Below, one piece after another: positions 35,841 to 45,083 of a stretch of 64,000 nucleotides of DNA. The notes beneath the pieces are model-generated. The model was not told the DNA's origin. It made no database searches and saw nothing but the letters and a program-made list of their open reading frames with translations. This DNA comes from Roseicyclus sp965662675. GTDB taxonomy: Bacteria; Pseudomonadota; Alphaproteobacteria; Rhodobacterales; Rhodobacteraceae. Position numbers and translations under genes: made by a program. The stretch's first letter is position 1. Each line of letters opens with the position of its first letter. The stretch lies in NCBI RefSeq assembly GCF_965662675.1, contig NZ_CBFIIK010000001.1:62001-126000 (forward strand). The letters run 5' to 3'.

Positions 35841-37688
35841 ATGTTCCGCTTTTTCGAAAATCTGGTCGACCCCTATACGACCTATGTCGAGACGGACACG
35901 CCGCCACGCCGGGTCTGGCCGTTTCTGTGGGCCTATGGCCAGCCATTCCGCAAATTGTTCGTTGTAACCGCTTTCATGTCGATAATGGTTGCAGCGGTCG
36001 AGATTGGCCTGATCTGGTACATGGGGCGGATCATCGACCTGTTGTCGCGTGGGACTCCTGCGGACGTTCTTGCAGACCACGGGTGGGAATTCATCCTTGC
36101 AGCGATCTTCATCCTGACCGTGCGGCCATTGATCCAAGGCTTGGATGTCGCGCTGCTTAACAACGGGATCTTGCCGCAGTTCGGTGCCTTGATCCGTTGG
36201 CGGGCGCATCGGCAGGTCTTGCGTCAATCGGTAGGCTGGTTCGAGAATGATTTCGCCGGGCGTATCGCCAACCGGATCATGCAAACACCCACCAGCGCGG
36301 GCGATGCGATCTTTCAGATTTTCGACGCCATCACCTTTTCGCTCGCCTATCTGGTGGGGGCGGCGATCTTGCTGGCCGATGCCGACCCGCGCCTTGCGAT
36401 CCCGCTTTTGATCTGGTTTGCGCTCTACGCGGTGCTGCTGCGCTGGACGATCACCCGTGTCGGTCCTGCCTCCAAGGCCAGCGCCGATGCGCGCTCGATG
36501 ACCACGGGGCGGGTGGTGGACAGCTACACCAATATCCATTCGGTCAAGCTGTTTGCCCATCACGACCGGGAAATCGATTACGCCAAGCAAGCCATCGAGG
36601 AAACGCGCGCCACCTTTGCCCGCGAGATGCGGCTTTACACCATCATGGATGTCGTTCTGACCGCTTTGAACGGCTTTCTCATCGTGGCGGTGGTGGGATG
36701 GGCCATTGGCCTTTGGGCCGGTGGTGCAGCCTCGGTCGGTGCCATCGCGGCAGCGACGGCGCTCACCTTGCGGCTCAATGCCATGACGGGTTGGATCATG
36801 TGGGCGGTCTCGACGCTGTTTCGCTCGCTCGGCGTTGTGGCCGAGGGAATGGAGACGATCACCGACCCGATCCGCCTGACCGATGCGCCGGATGCCAAGA
36901 CCTTGGTCATGGATCGCGGCGAGATCGATTTTGCCGCCGTCAGCCATCACTACGGGCGCGGCGCGGGTGGGCTGGACCAGTTGAAGCTGACGATCCAGCC
37001 GGGCGAAAAGCTGGGCCTTGTCGGGCGCTCGGGGGCGGGGAAATCCACCTTGGTGAAGCTTTTGCTGCGGTTCTATGACGTAGAGGATGGGCAAATCCTG
37101 ATCGATGGTCAGGATATCTGTGCCGTGACCCAAGACAGCCTGCGCGCGCAGATCGGGATGGTGCAGCAAGACAGCGCGCTGTTGCACCGCTCGGTCCGCG
37201 ACAACATCCTTTATGGTCGCCCTGACGCGACCGAGGCGCAGATGATCGCCGCCGCCAAGCGCGCCGAGGCACATGATTTCATCTTGACGCTGGAAGACCC
37301 GCAAGGCCGGCGCGGCTATGACGCCCATGTGGGCGAGCGCGGTGTCAAGCTGTCGGGCGGCCAACGCCAGCGCGTGACCTTGGCGCGTGTGATCCTCAAG
37401 AATGCGCCGATCCTTGTACTGGACGAGGCGACATCGGCACTCGACAGCGAGGTCGAGGCCGCGATCCAGGACACGCTTTACGGCGTGATGGAGGGCAAGA
37501 CAGTGATCGCCATCGCGCACCGGCTTTCGACCATCGCGCGGATGGACCGGATCGTGGTCTTGGATGATGGCCGCATCGTCGAGGCGGGCACCCATGCCGA
37601 ATTGCTGTCCAAGAGCGGGCTTTATGCCGGGTTCTGGGCGCGGCAATCGGGCGGGTTTCTGGGCACAGATGCGGAGGCGGCGGAATGA
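35841..37688 (+). CDS. ABC exporter half-transporter (membrane plus ATPase), first of a pair
   Basis: The 615-aa protein has an N-terminal six-helix exporter domain (about 30-330). The nucleotide-binding domain has Walker A GRSGAGKST, signature LSGGQRQRV, Walker B ILVLDEATSALDSE and the H-loop IAHRLS. All ATPase motifs look intact. The stop overlaps the next gene's ATG (ATGA), and both proteins share the same layout and an RQSGGF ending, so a heterodimeric exporter is likely. The substrate (lipid, peptide or drug) cannot be inferred. Confidence 0.9.
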   Translation: MFRFFENLVDPYTTYVETDTPPRRVWPFLWAYGQPFRKLFVVTAFMSIMVAAVEIGLIWYMGRIIDLLSRGTPADVLADHGWEFILAAIFILTVRPLIQGLDVALLNNGILPQFGALIRWRAHRQVLRQSVGWFENDFAGRIANRIMQTPTSAGDAIFQIFDAITFSLAYLVGAAILLADADPRLAIPLLIWFALYAVLLRWTITRVGPASKASADARSMTTGRVVDSYTNIHSVKLFAHHDREIDYAKQAIEETRATFAREMRLYTIMDVVLTALNGFLIVAVVGWAIGLWAGGAASVGAIAAATALTLRLNAMTGWIMWAVSTLFRSLGVVAEGMETITDPIRLTDAPDAKTLVMDRGEIDFAAVSHHYGRGAGGLDQLKLTIQPGEKLGLVGRSGAGKSTLVKLLLRFYDVEDGQILIDGQDICAVTQDSLRAQIGMVQQDSALLHRSVRDNILYGRPDATEAQMIAAAKRAEAHDFILTLEDPQGRRGYDAHVGERGVKLSGGQRQRVTLARVILKNAPILVLDEATSALDSEVEAAIQDTLYGVMEGKTVIAIAHRLSTIARMDRIVVLDDGRIVEAGTHAELLSKSGLYAGFWARQSGGFLGTDAEAAE

Positions 37689-39544
37689 GCGCTGTCTTGC
37701 ACCGCCTGCGTGATTGGCTGGCCGATATGATCGACGGCTTCGCCCCCGCCACGGGCGCGCCGCCGCGAAAGCTATGGCCGTTCATCCGTTGGTGCCTGTC
37801 GGGCACTTGGCCGGTGATCGGGGTGGCGACGCTATTCTCGGCCCTGGCCGGTGCGATGGAGGTCGTGTCGGCCTGGCTATTGGGGATGGTGATCGACAGC
37901 GCGCTGGCCCACGGCCCGGCGGATTATTTCGCTGATAACGCCTTGCTCGTGTCGGTCTATGTCGGGTTCTTCTTGCTTATCCGCCCCTTCTTGTTTGGTG
38001 CGGCGGCGGCCTTCAACGGGATCGTCATTCCGCCCAATGTCGCGCCCTTGATCCAAAGCCGGTTGCACCGCTGGTCACTGGGCCATGCCATCGACTTTTT
38101 CGACAATGATTTCGCAGGCCGCATTGCGCAAAAGCAGATGCAGACGGCGGCGGCACTTGTGAACGTCGTGACCGAGGCGATCAATGCCGGTGCATTCGCG
38201 ATTGCGACGCTGGTGGGTGCCGTGCTGATGCTGGCCGCGATCGATTGGCGTATCGGGCTGATCTTGGCGATCTGGTCGCTCGCCTATGCGGCGATGATCC
38301 GCTGGTACCTGCCGCGCGTGCGGTCGCTTTCTAAAACGCGGGCCGCCGCGCGGGCCAATGTGACGGGCCAGATCGTCGACACCATCACCAATATCAAGAC
38401 GGTCAAGCTGTTTGGTCATGTCGATCATGAGGATCAATCCGCCATCGCGGCGATGCAGGGCTATCGCAGCGCCTCGCTTGAGTTCGGGGTGTTTTCCACC
38501 GTATTCCGCTTTGTCTTGATGACGGCGGCAGGGGTCTTGCCCGTTGCTTTGGTGCTGGCCGGTGTCGTGCTGTGGCAAGATGATCGCGTCAGCGCGGGCG
38601 AGATCGCAGCAATCGGCGCGGTTTCCATGCGGATCGCGCAGATGACGGGCTGGGTCAGTTTCACCTTGATGACGATCTACGCCAATCTGGGCGAGATCGA
38701 GGATGGGATGCGGACCCTGACGCCGCCACATGCGCTTGTCGATGCCCCCGATGCACAGGATTTGCCCAAGGCGACGGGCCGCATCGTCATGTCCGGCGTC
38801 AGTTTTGCCTATGGGCGGCAATCGGGTGGCGTGGACAGCATCGATCTGATCATCGAACCGGGCCAAAAGCTCGGGATCGTCGGTGCCTCAGGTGCGGGGA
38901 AATCGACGCTGGTCGCCCTCTTGTTGCGGCTCTACGAGGCCGAGGTGGGCAAGGTATTGATCGACGGGATCGATGTGCGCCGCGTCAAGCAAGACAGCCT
39001 GCGCCGCCAGATCGCGATGGTCACGCAAGACACGGCGATGTTCAACCGCTCGGCCTTTGACAATATCCTATATGGCCGCCCCGACGCGACGAAGGCCGAG
39101 GTGCATGCGGCCGCCGCCCGCGCTGAGGCGGATCGCTTTATCGCCGAGTTGGTCGATCACAAGGGCCGCCGTGGCTATGAGGCATTCTTGGGCGAGCGCG
39201 GCGTCAAGCTGTCGGGTGGGCAACGCCAGCGCATCGCGCTTGCCCGCGCATTCCTGAAAGACGCGCCGATCCTTGTGCTTGACGAGGCGACATCGGCGCT
39301 CGACAGCGAGGTCGAGGCCGCCATTCAGGACAGTCTGATCAAGGTGATGGAGGGCAAGACCGTGATCGCCATCGCGCATCGCCTGTCCACGCTGTCGGCG
39401 ATGGACCGGATCGTGGTGCTCGATCAGGGGCGGATCGTCGAGGATGGCACCCATGACGCGCTTTTGGCCAAGAACGGGCTTTACGCCCGCTATTGGAACC
39501 GCCAATCGGGCGGCTTTATCGGCTTGACCGAGGCGGCGGAATAA
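37685..39544 (+). CDS. ABC exporter half-transporter, second of a pair
   Basis: The 619-aa protein has a membrane domain (about 35-335) and an ATPase domain with GASGAGKST, LSGGQRQRI, ILVLDEATSALDSE and IAHRLS. It is clearly paralogous to the preceding gene; the ATPase halves are nearly collinear. Neither partner shows a degenerate catalytic site in the motifs I can read. The pair therefore resembles a symmetric heterodimer rather than one with a silent site. Translation is coupled to the first gene. Confidence 0.9.
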   Translation: MSAVLHRLRDWLADMIDGFAPATGAPPRKLWPFIRWCLSGTWPVIGVATLFSALAGAMEVVSAWLLGMVIDSALAHGPADYFADNALLVSVYVGFFLLIRPFLFGAAAAFNGIVIPPNVAPLIQSRLHRWSLGHAIDFFDNDFAGRIAQKQMQTAAALVNVVTEAINAGAFAIATLVGAVLMLAAIDWRIGLILAIWSLAYAAMIRWYLPRVRSLSKTRAAARANVTGQIVDTITNIKTVKLFGHVDHEDQSAIAAMQGYRSASLEFGVFSTVFRFVLMTAAGVLPVALVLAGVVLWQDDRVSAGEIAAIGAVSMRIAQMTGWVSFTLMTIYANLGEIEDGMRTLTPPHALVDAPDAQDLPKATGRIVMSGVSFAYGRQSGGVDSIDLIIEPGQKLGIVGASGAGKSTLVALLLRLYEAEVGKVLIDGIDVRRVKQDSLRRQIAMVTQDTAMFNRSAFDNILYGRPDATKAEVHAAAARAEADRFIAELVDHKGRRGYEAFLGERGVKLSGGQRQRIALARAFLKDAPILVLDEATSALDSEVEAAIQDSLIKVMEGKTVIAIAHRLSTLSAMDRIVVLDQGRIVEDGTHDALLAKNGLYARYWNRQSGGFIGLTEAAE

Positions 39545-39553
39545 GGGGCAAAT

Positions 39554-39970
39554 ATGGATCTTGAAACCGTCCCCGCCGCGCAATTCGGGCGTAGCCTGAC
39601 GGGCATCGGCCTGAACCTGCTCAGCCGCGATGTGCGGGGTCTTGCGCGGTTTCTAAGCGATGTTTTCGGCCTGAGTGCGCATCGTCTGTCGGATGATTTC
39701 GCCATTTTGCGCCATGGGGACATGCTGATGCAGATCCATTCCGACGCGGCCTTTGCGCGCCACCCGCTGCCCGGCTTGATCCCCGAGAACCCGCCGCGGG
39801 GCGGTGGGGTGCAGATCTATCTCTTCGGGGTCGATCCCGACGCAGCCGTTGCGCGCGCCGAAGCAGTGGGGCATGTCGTGCGCGAGCGCGCGACAGACAA
39901 GCCGCATGGCTTGCGCGAAGCCACGATCCTCAGCCCCGAGGGCTATGCCTTCAGCCCAGCGATAAAGTGA
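39554..39970 (+). CDS. VOC (glyoxalase/bleomycin resistance) family protein
   Basis: The 138-aa protein has the paired beta-alpha-beta-beta-beta modules of the VOC superfamily, with LNLLSRDVRGLARFLSDVFG at about 24-43 and VQIYLFGVDPDAAVARAEAVG in the second half. The late H-G-L-R-E and DPEG-like ending (SPEGYAF) is typical. Enzymatic activity is unknown. It lies 9 bases after the ABC pair and overlaps the RNA methyltransferase start, so it is part of the same transcription unit. Confidence 0.83.
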   Translation: MDLETVPAAQFGRSLTGIGLNLLSRDVRGLARFLSDVFGLSAHRLSDDFAILRHGDMLMQIHSDAAFARHPLPGLIPENPPRGGGVQIYLFGVDPDAAVARAEAVGHVVRERATDKPHGLREATILSPEGYAFSPAIK

Positions 39971-39972
39971 CC

Positions 39973-41205
39973 ATGACCCAAACGGAATTGACCATCCACC
40001 GGCTTGGCCATCACGGCGACGGGATCGCGCCCGGGCCGATTTTCGTGCCGTTGAGCTTGCCCGGCGAAGTGGTCGCTGGCGTGGTCGCAGGCGATCAGAT
40101 GATCGACACCAAGATCGTCAAACCTTCGCCCGACCGTGTCCGGCCAGTTTGCACGCATTTCAAAAGCTGCGGTGGATGCAACCTGATGCATGCATCCGAT
40201 GATTTCGTCGCAGGCTGGAAAGCGGGGGTGATCGTCGCTGCCCTTGCTGCTCATGATCTGACCGCGCCGATCAGACCGATCGCCACATCGCCGCCCCGCG
40301 CGCGGCGTCGTGCGACGCTGGCGGGACGGCGCACCAAGAAAGGCGCGTTGGTGGGCTTTCATGCCCGCCGCTCGGATGTGATCGTGCCGCTCGGTGATTG
40401 TCATGTGCTGGCCCAACCCTTGGTCGATCTATTGCCGGTCTTGGCCGAGATCACGCAGATCGGGGGCTCGCGCGCAGCGACGCTGGGCTTTGCCCTGACG
40501 CTGACCGAGACAGGCATCGATTGCGCAGTGACCGGCGGCAAACCTCTCGATGAAGACTTGCGTGCTGCGCTGCCCCGCTTTCGCGGCGATATTGCGCGGC
40601 TGAGCTGGGGGGATGAACCCGTCTATGCCGAAACAGCGCCGAGCGTGCGTTTCGGCACCACCGTCGTCGCCCCGCCCCCCGGTGCCTTTTTGCAAGCCAC
40701 ACAGGCGGGCGAGGATGCGCTGGTGGCGGCTGTCACCCAAGCCCTTGATGGGGCCAAGCGGATCGCTGATCTGTTCGCGGGATGCGGGACATTCGCCTTG
40801 CCGCTGGCGCGCATCGTGCCGGTGCATGCGGTCGAGGGGGCGGCTGCGCTTACAGCAGCACTTGATCATGCCATGCGCCATGCAGCCGGGCTCAAGGCGC
40901 TGACGGTCGAAACCCGCGATCTGTTTCGCCGCCCGCTTTTGCCTGCCGAGTTGGCGCGTTTCGACGGTATCATTATCGACCCGCCCCGCGCCGGTGCCGA
41001 AGCGCAGGTGGAACAGATCGTCACCGCGCAGATTCCGCGCGTTGCGATGGTATCGTGCAACCCCGTGACCTTTGCGCGCGATGCGGGTTTGCTCATTCAG
41101 GGGGGGTATCGCCTGAATTGGGTGCAGCCGGTCGATCAATTCCGCTGGACGCCGCATATCGAACTTGCCGCAAGCTTTTCCCTGCCCCATCTCAGCGACG
41201 ACTGA
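39973..41205 (+). CDS. Class I RNA m5U methyltransferase (RlmD/TrmA-like)
   Basis: The protein is about 410 aa. It has the iron-sulfur cluster cysteines in SCGGCNLMH (plus an upstream Cys and a later one), the SAM-binding DLFAGCGTFALPLA and the IIIDPPRAG motif. The nucleophilic cysteine is in MVSCNPVTFARD. It methylates uridine at C5 in ribosomal or transfer RNA. It may start at GTG 39967 (overlapping the VOC stop) or at ATG 39973; the latter is listed. The exact target site cannot be assigned. Confidence 0.9.
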   Translation: MTQTELTIHRLGHHGDGIAPGPIFVPLSLPGEVVAGVVAGDQMIDTKIVKPSPDRVRPVCTHFKSCGGCNLMHASDDFVAGWKAGVIVAALAAHDLTAPIRPIATSPPRARRRATLAGRRTKKGALVGFHARRSDVIVPLGDCHVLAQPLVDLLPVLAEITQIGGSRAATLGFALTLTETGIDCAVTGGKPLDEDLRAALPRFRGDIARLSWGDEPVYAETAPSVRFGTTVVAPPPGAFLQATQAGEDALVAAVTQALDGAKRIADLFAGCGTFALPLARIVPVHAVEGAAALTAALDHAMRHAAGLKALTVETRDLFRRPLLPAELARFDGIIIDPPRAGAEAQVEQIVTAQIPRVAMVSCNPVTFARDAGLLIQGGYRLNWVQPVDQFRWTPHIELAASFSLPHLSDD

Positions 41206-41215
41206 GGCACATATA

Positions 41216-42010
41216 ATGAGTACAGCCATGTTTACCGATACCGGGTTTCGCGCCCGTCTGGCCGATTGGCTGGACAGTCCCATCATCCGCAACGCGATCA
41301 TCGCGGTGATCTTGTTCAATGCCGTGATCTTGGGAATGGAGACATCGCCCGCGATCATGGCCGAGGCGGGTCCGCTGATCTTGTTGCTTGACCGGATCTG
41401 CCTGTCGATCTTCGTGGTCGAACTGGTGCTGAAGCTGGTGGCGCTGGGGCCACGCTTTTTCCGCTCAGGGTGGAACATCTTCGATTTCGTGATCGTCGGC
41501 ATCGCGCTTGTGCCCGGTGCGCAGGGGCTTTCGGTCTTGCGCGCGCTGCGCATCTTGCGGGTCTTGCGTGTCGTCTCGGCGGTGCCCTCGCTCAGGCGCG
41601 TGGTCGAGGGGTTGTTGACCGCGCTGCCGGGGATGGGGTCGGTCTTCTTGCTGATGTCGATCATCTTCTACATCGGGGCGGTGATGGCGACCAAGCTGTT
41701 CTCGTCCAGTTTCCCGGAATGGTTCGGCTCGATCGGCGCCTCGCTCTACACGCTGTTCCAAGTGATGACGCTGGAGTCGTGGTCGATGGGCATCGTGCGC
41801 CCGGTGCTTGAGGTCTACCCCTATGCGTGGGCTTTCTTCGTGCCCTTCATCATGGTCACGACCTTCGCGGTGGTAAACCTGATCGTGGGTCTGGTGGTCA
41901 ACTCGATGCAAGAGGCCCATGCCGAGGAGAGCAATGCTGCAACGGATGCCTATCGCGACGAGGTTCTGGAAAGGCTCAGGAAGATCGAGGAGAGGTTGAA
42001 CACCCGATAG
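41216..42010 (+). CDS. Bacterial voltage-gated sodium channel (NaChBac/NavAb type)
   Basis: The 264-aa single-domain channel has six membrane helices: S1 about 24-42, S2 53-73, S3 84-101, S4 105-120, S5 133-160, S6 203-231. S4 carries arginines at 109, 112, 115 and 118 at three-residue spacing. The pore motif FQVMTLESWSMGIVRP has the filter TLESWSM at 185-191, identical to that of NavAb as I remember it. The C-terminal 238-264 region is a likely coiled coil for tetramerisation. It is expected in the inner membrane and to conduct Na+. The start at 41216 follows the methyltransferase stop by 10 bases. Confidence 0.93.
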   Translation: MSTAMFTDTGFRARLADWLDSPIIRNAIIAVILFNAVILGMETSPAIMAEAGPLILLLDRICLSIFVVELVLKLVALGPRFFRSGWNIFDFVIVGIALVPGAQGLSVLRALRILRVLRVVSAVPSLRRVVEGLLTALPGMGSVFLLMSIIFYIGAVMATKLFSSSFPEWFGSIGASLYTLFQVMTLESWSMGIVRPVLEVYPYAWAFFVPFIMVTTFAVVNLIVGLVVNSMQEAHAEESNAATDAYRDEVLERLRKIEERLNTR

Positions 42011-42073
42011 GGCGCGCCTTTTTCATGCGCCCGTGGCGCGCGGTGAGGGCGATGGCACCCTACGCCGCAGAAA

Positions 42074-43945
42074 TCACGCCCGCTTTTCCATCTTTACCAC
42101 GCCCAGCACATCGAGCACCTTGGCCTCGATGTCGGCGGCGTTCATCCTTGCCACGGTATACATATCCTCGGGGCTGGCCTGATCGATGAAGATATCGGGC
42201 AGGACCATCGAGCGGTATTTCAGTCCTGTATCGAACACGCCCTCTTCCGCCAAAAGCTGCGCGACATGGCTGCCAAAGCCACCAACCGCGCCCTCTTCGA
42301 TGGTGATCAGCGCCTCGTGGTGGCGGGCGAGTTGCAAGATCAGGTCACGGTCAAGCGGCTTGGCAAAGCGCGCATCGGCGATGGTCGGCGTGATGCCGCG
42401 CAGCGCCAGCGCCTCGGCGGCCTCGCGCACCTCTTTCAGGCGGGTGCCGAAATTCAGGATCGCAACCCGGTTTCCTTGCGCGATCATGCGACCCTTGCCG
42501 ATCTCCAGCACCTCGCCGCGCTCGGGCAGATCGACGCCCACCCCCTCGCCGCGCGGAAAGCGGAAGGCGCTGGGGCCTTCGTCATAGGCCAACGCCGTGC
42601 GCACCATATGCACCAGCTCCGCCTCATCGGCGGCGGCCATGACGACGAAACCGGGCAGGTTGGCAAGATACGCGATGTCGAAGCTGCCCGCATNNNNNNN
42701 NNNACGCTGGATCGCCACATCATGCACGATCTGGTCATAGCCGCGCTGCAGGAAGGTGGAATAGATCGCGCAAACGGGCTTCAAACCGCCTGCGGCCATG
42801 CCCGCGCAAAAGGTCACGGCATGCTGTTCGGCGATGCCCACATCGAAGGTGCGGCTGGGGAAGCGCTCGGCGAAGAGGTCAAGCCCCGTGCCATCGGGCA
42901 TTGCGGCGGTCACGGCCACGATCTGCGGGTCGTCTTGCGCCTCGCGGATCAGGGTTTGGGCGAAAACCTTGGTATAGCTCGGCGCGTTTGAGGGGGCCTT
43001 TTTCTGCTCGCCCGTGCGAATGTCGAATTTGGCGGTGGCGTGCCCTCGGTCAGCGCGATGTTCGGCATAGCCCTTGCCCTTTTTGGTGATCGCATGGATC
43101 AGCATCGGCCCATCGGCGCGCGCCTTGACGGTGCGCAGCACGGCCAAGAGCTGCTCCATGTCATGCCCGTCAATGGGGCCGACATAGGAAAAGCCCAACT
43201 CTTCGAAAAGCGTGCCGCCGACGGTCGCCGCTTTCAGCAATTCCTTGGCCCGCCGCGCGCCTTCCTGAAAGGGTTCGGGCAAAAGCGAAACAGCGCTTTT
43301 GGCGGCGGCCTTCAACTCCTGAAACGGCGCGCCCGCGTAAAGGCGGGATAGGTAGGAGGACATGGCGCCGGTGGGCGGCGCGATGGACATCTCGTTGTCG
43401 TTGAGGATCACGATCAGCCGCTTGCCCAGATGGCCGGCATTGTTCATCGCCTCATAGGCCATGCCGCCCGACAGCGCGCCGTCGCCGATGACCGCAATCG
43501 CATCGCCATGCCCGGTGGCGCAGGCCCCGCCAAGATCGCGCGCCACGGCAAAGCCGAGGGCCGCCGAAATACTTGTAGAAGAATGCGCTGCGCCGAACGG
43601 ATCATAGGGCGATTCAGACCGCTTGGTGAAGCCCGACAGCCCATCCTTCTGCCGGATCGTCCCCATCCGGTCGCGCCGGCCCGTCAGGATCTTGTGGGGG
43701 TAGCTTTGGTGGCTGACATCCCAGATCAGCTTGTCGCGCGGCGTGTCAAAAACCGCGTGCAGCGCCACGGTCAGTTCCACCACGCCAAGGCCCGCGCCGA
43801 AATGCCCGCCTGTCTGGCTGACCGACCAGATGGTCTCGCTTCGCAACTCATCGGCCAGACGGCGCAATTCGGCATCGCTCATCCGCTTGAGATCGGCGGG
43901 CGCAGTGACGCGGTCGAGCAATGGCGTGCGGGGGCGGTCAGTCAC
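42074..43945 (-). CDS. dxs: 1-deoxy-D-xylulose-5-phosphate synthase (interrupted by assembly gap)
   Basis: This thiamine-diphosphate enzyme reads 623 codons across a 10-N gap. It has the GHFGAGLGVVELTVALH start region, the GDGALSGGMAYEA cofactor motif and the transketolase C-terminal domain. It condenses pyruvate and glyceraldehyde 3-phosphate into DXP for isoprenoids and thiamine. In relatives, about 20 residues with the DRAGxVGxDGxTH motif lie between HDVAIQ and AGSFDIAYL. Only four X codons are present here, so about 48 bases are missing from the assembly. It is the last gene of the xseB-ispA-dxs operon. Confidence 0.93.
   Translation of the reverse strand: MTDRPRTPLLDRVTAPADLKRMSDAELRRLADELRSETIWSVSQTGGHFGAGLGVVELTVALHAVFDTPRDKLIWDVSHQSYPHKILTGRRDRMGTIRQKDGLSGFTKRSESPYDPFGAAHSSTSISAALGFAVARDLGGACATGHGDAIAVIGDGALSGGMAYEAMNNAGHLGKRLIVILNDNEMSIAPPTGAMSSYLSRLYAGAPFQELKAAAKSAVSLLPEPFQEGARRAKELLKAATVGGTLFEELGFSYVGPIDGHDMEQLLAVLRTVKARADGPMLIHAITKKGKGYAEHRADRGHATAKFDIRTGEQKKAPSNAPSYTKVFAQTLIREAQDDPQIVAVTAAMPDGTGLDLFAERFPSRTFDVGIAEQHAVTFCAGMAAGGLKPVCAIYSTFLQRGYDQIVHDVAIQRXXXXAGSFDIAYLANLPGFVVMAAADEAELVHMVRTALAYDEGPSAFRFPRGEGVGVDLPERGEVLEIGKGRMIAQGNRVAILNFGTRLKEVREAAEALALRGITPTIADARFAKPLDRDLILQLARHHEALITIEEGAVGGFGSHVAQLLAEEGVFDTGLKYRSMVLPDIFIDQASPEDMYTVARMNAADIEAKVLDVLGVVKMEKRA
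42694..42703. other. Assembly gap of 10 N inside dxs
   Basis: Ten ambiguous bases interrupt dxs. The flanking codons are in frame with each other. Compared with the family, the true distance should be about 58 bases rather than 10, so the length is a placeholder. Confidence 0.95.
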
Positions 43946-43966
43946 GGGCGCGGCATCCTTCCGGGC

Positions 43967-44833
43967 TTACTTGTCTCGGGTGATGATGTAGCGCGCAAGC
44001 GCTGCAAGGTTATGCGCTTTTTCGCCATAGGGGGCGAGGGCGGCCTCGGCCTCTGCGACAAGGGTGGCGGCGCGTGCCTGCGCGCCCTCCAACCCAAGGA
44101 GCGAGACGAAGGTCGCCTTGCCCGCTGCTGCATCCTTTTGCAGCGCCTTTCCGGCGGTGGCCGCATCGCCTGTCACATCCAAAATGTCATCGGCGATCTG
44201 AAAGGCCAGACCGATGGCGCGCGCATAGGCCAAAAGCGGCGCGGGATCGGCCCGGCCAAGGATCGCACCCGCCAAAGCGGGCCATTCGATCAAGCGGCCG
44301 GTCTTGTTGCCCTGCAACTCGGTGATTTGATCAAGCGTCAGGGGCGCTTGCGCGGTCTCGGCGGCGATATCCTGTGCTTGGCCCAAAACCATGCCCTGTG
44401 CGCCAGAGGCGCGGGCAAGGCTGGCGACAAGTTCTATGCGCTGATCGGCATCACCCGCGCGCTGATCGGCCAATAGCTCGAAGGCGAATGTCTGAAGCGC
44501 ATCGCCCACCAGAACGGCGGTCGCCTCGTCCCATTTCACATGCACCGTGGGCTGGCCCCGGCGCAGATCGTCATCATCCATGCAAGGCAGGTCGTCATGG
44601 ACAAGAGAATAGGCATGCAGACATTCCACCGCGGCGGCAGCGAACAGCGCCTGTTCACGCGCCACGCCGAACAACGCCGAGGTCTCCAGCACCAGAAAGC
44701 CGCGCAGCCGCTTACCGCCATCGGTGGCGTAACGCATGCCTTGGGCCACGCGGTCATCGCCGAAACGCGCCAGTTCGGCTGCAAGGAAATCGGAGATATC
44801 CGCCTGCGCCTGTGCCAGAGCTTTTTTGAACAC
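43967..44833 (-). CDS. ispA: Farnesyl/geranyl diphosphate synthase
   Basis: The product is about 288 aa if translation starts at GTG 44833, just after the xseB stop; an upstream ATG at 44878 would overlap xseB. It has both aspartate-rich motifs, HDDLPCMDDDD (first, near 79-89) and FQIADDILD (second), plus GGKRLRG for pyrophosphate binding. It elongates dimethylallyl diphosphate with isopentenyl diphosphate, feeding quinone and carotenoid synthesis. It is co-transcribed with xseB and dxs. Confidence 0.92.
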   Translation of the reverse strand: MFKKALAQAQADISDFLAAELARFGDDRVAQGMRYATDGGKRLRGFLVLETSALFGVAREQALFAAAAVECLHAYSLVHDDLPCMDDDDLRRGQPTVHVKWDEATAVLVGDALQTFAFELLADQRAGDADQRIELVASLARASGAQGMVLGQAQDIAAETAQAPLTLDQITELQGNKTGRLIEWPALAGAILGRADPAPLLAYARAIGLAFQIADDILDVTGDAATAGKALQKDAAAGKATFVSLLGLEGAQARAATLVAEAEAALAPYGEKAHNLAALARYIITRDK

Positions 44834-44837
44834 GGGT

Positions 44838-45083
44838 TTACAGGCCTTCGACCGGGGTGCTGCCCGTGGGTTGGCCATTCGCGTCGAGCGTGATCTGCGC
44901 CACTTTCTCTTCGGCCTCTTTCAGCTTGGTCTCGCAATGCGCCTTGAGGGCCGCGCCGCGCTCATAGAGCTTGATCGATTCCTCCAGCGCCACATCACCG
45001 CGATCCAGCGCGCCGACCACCTGTTCGAGGTCCCGGATCGCTTCCTCGAAGCTCATTGCCGCGATTGCTTTGCCGTCGCTCAT
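44838..45083 (-). CDS. xseB: Exodeoxyribonuclease VII small subunit
   Basis: The 81-aa protein contains the XseB core FEEAIRDLEQVVGALDRGDVALEES and a helical rest. It binds the XseA large subunit to form exonuclease VII, which degrades single-stranded DNA. The ATG overlaps the upstream deacetylase stop (ATGA). Its position before ispA and dxs is the classic xseB-ispA-dxs arrangement. xseA is not in this window. Confidence 0.93.
   Translation of the reverse strand: MSDGKAIAAMSFEEAIRDLEQVVGALDRGDVALEESIKLYERGAALKAHCETKLKEAEEKVAQITLDANGQPTGSTPVEGL

Noticed and set aside
35826..37646. 606-codon minus-strand open frame opposite the ABC transporter
   Set aside because: Shadow of a gene with intact Walker and signature motifs on the plus strand.
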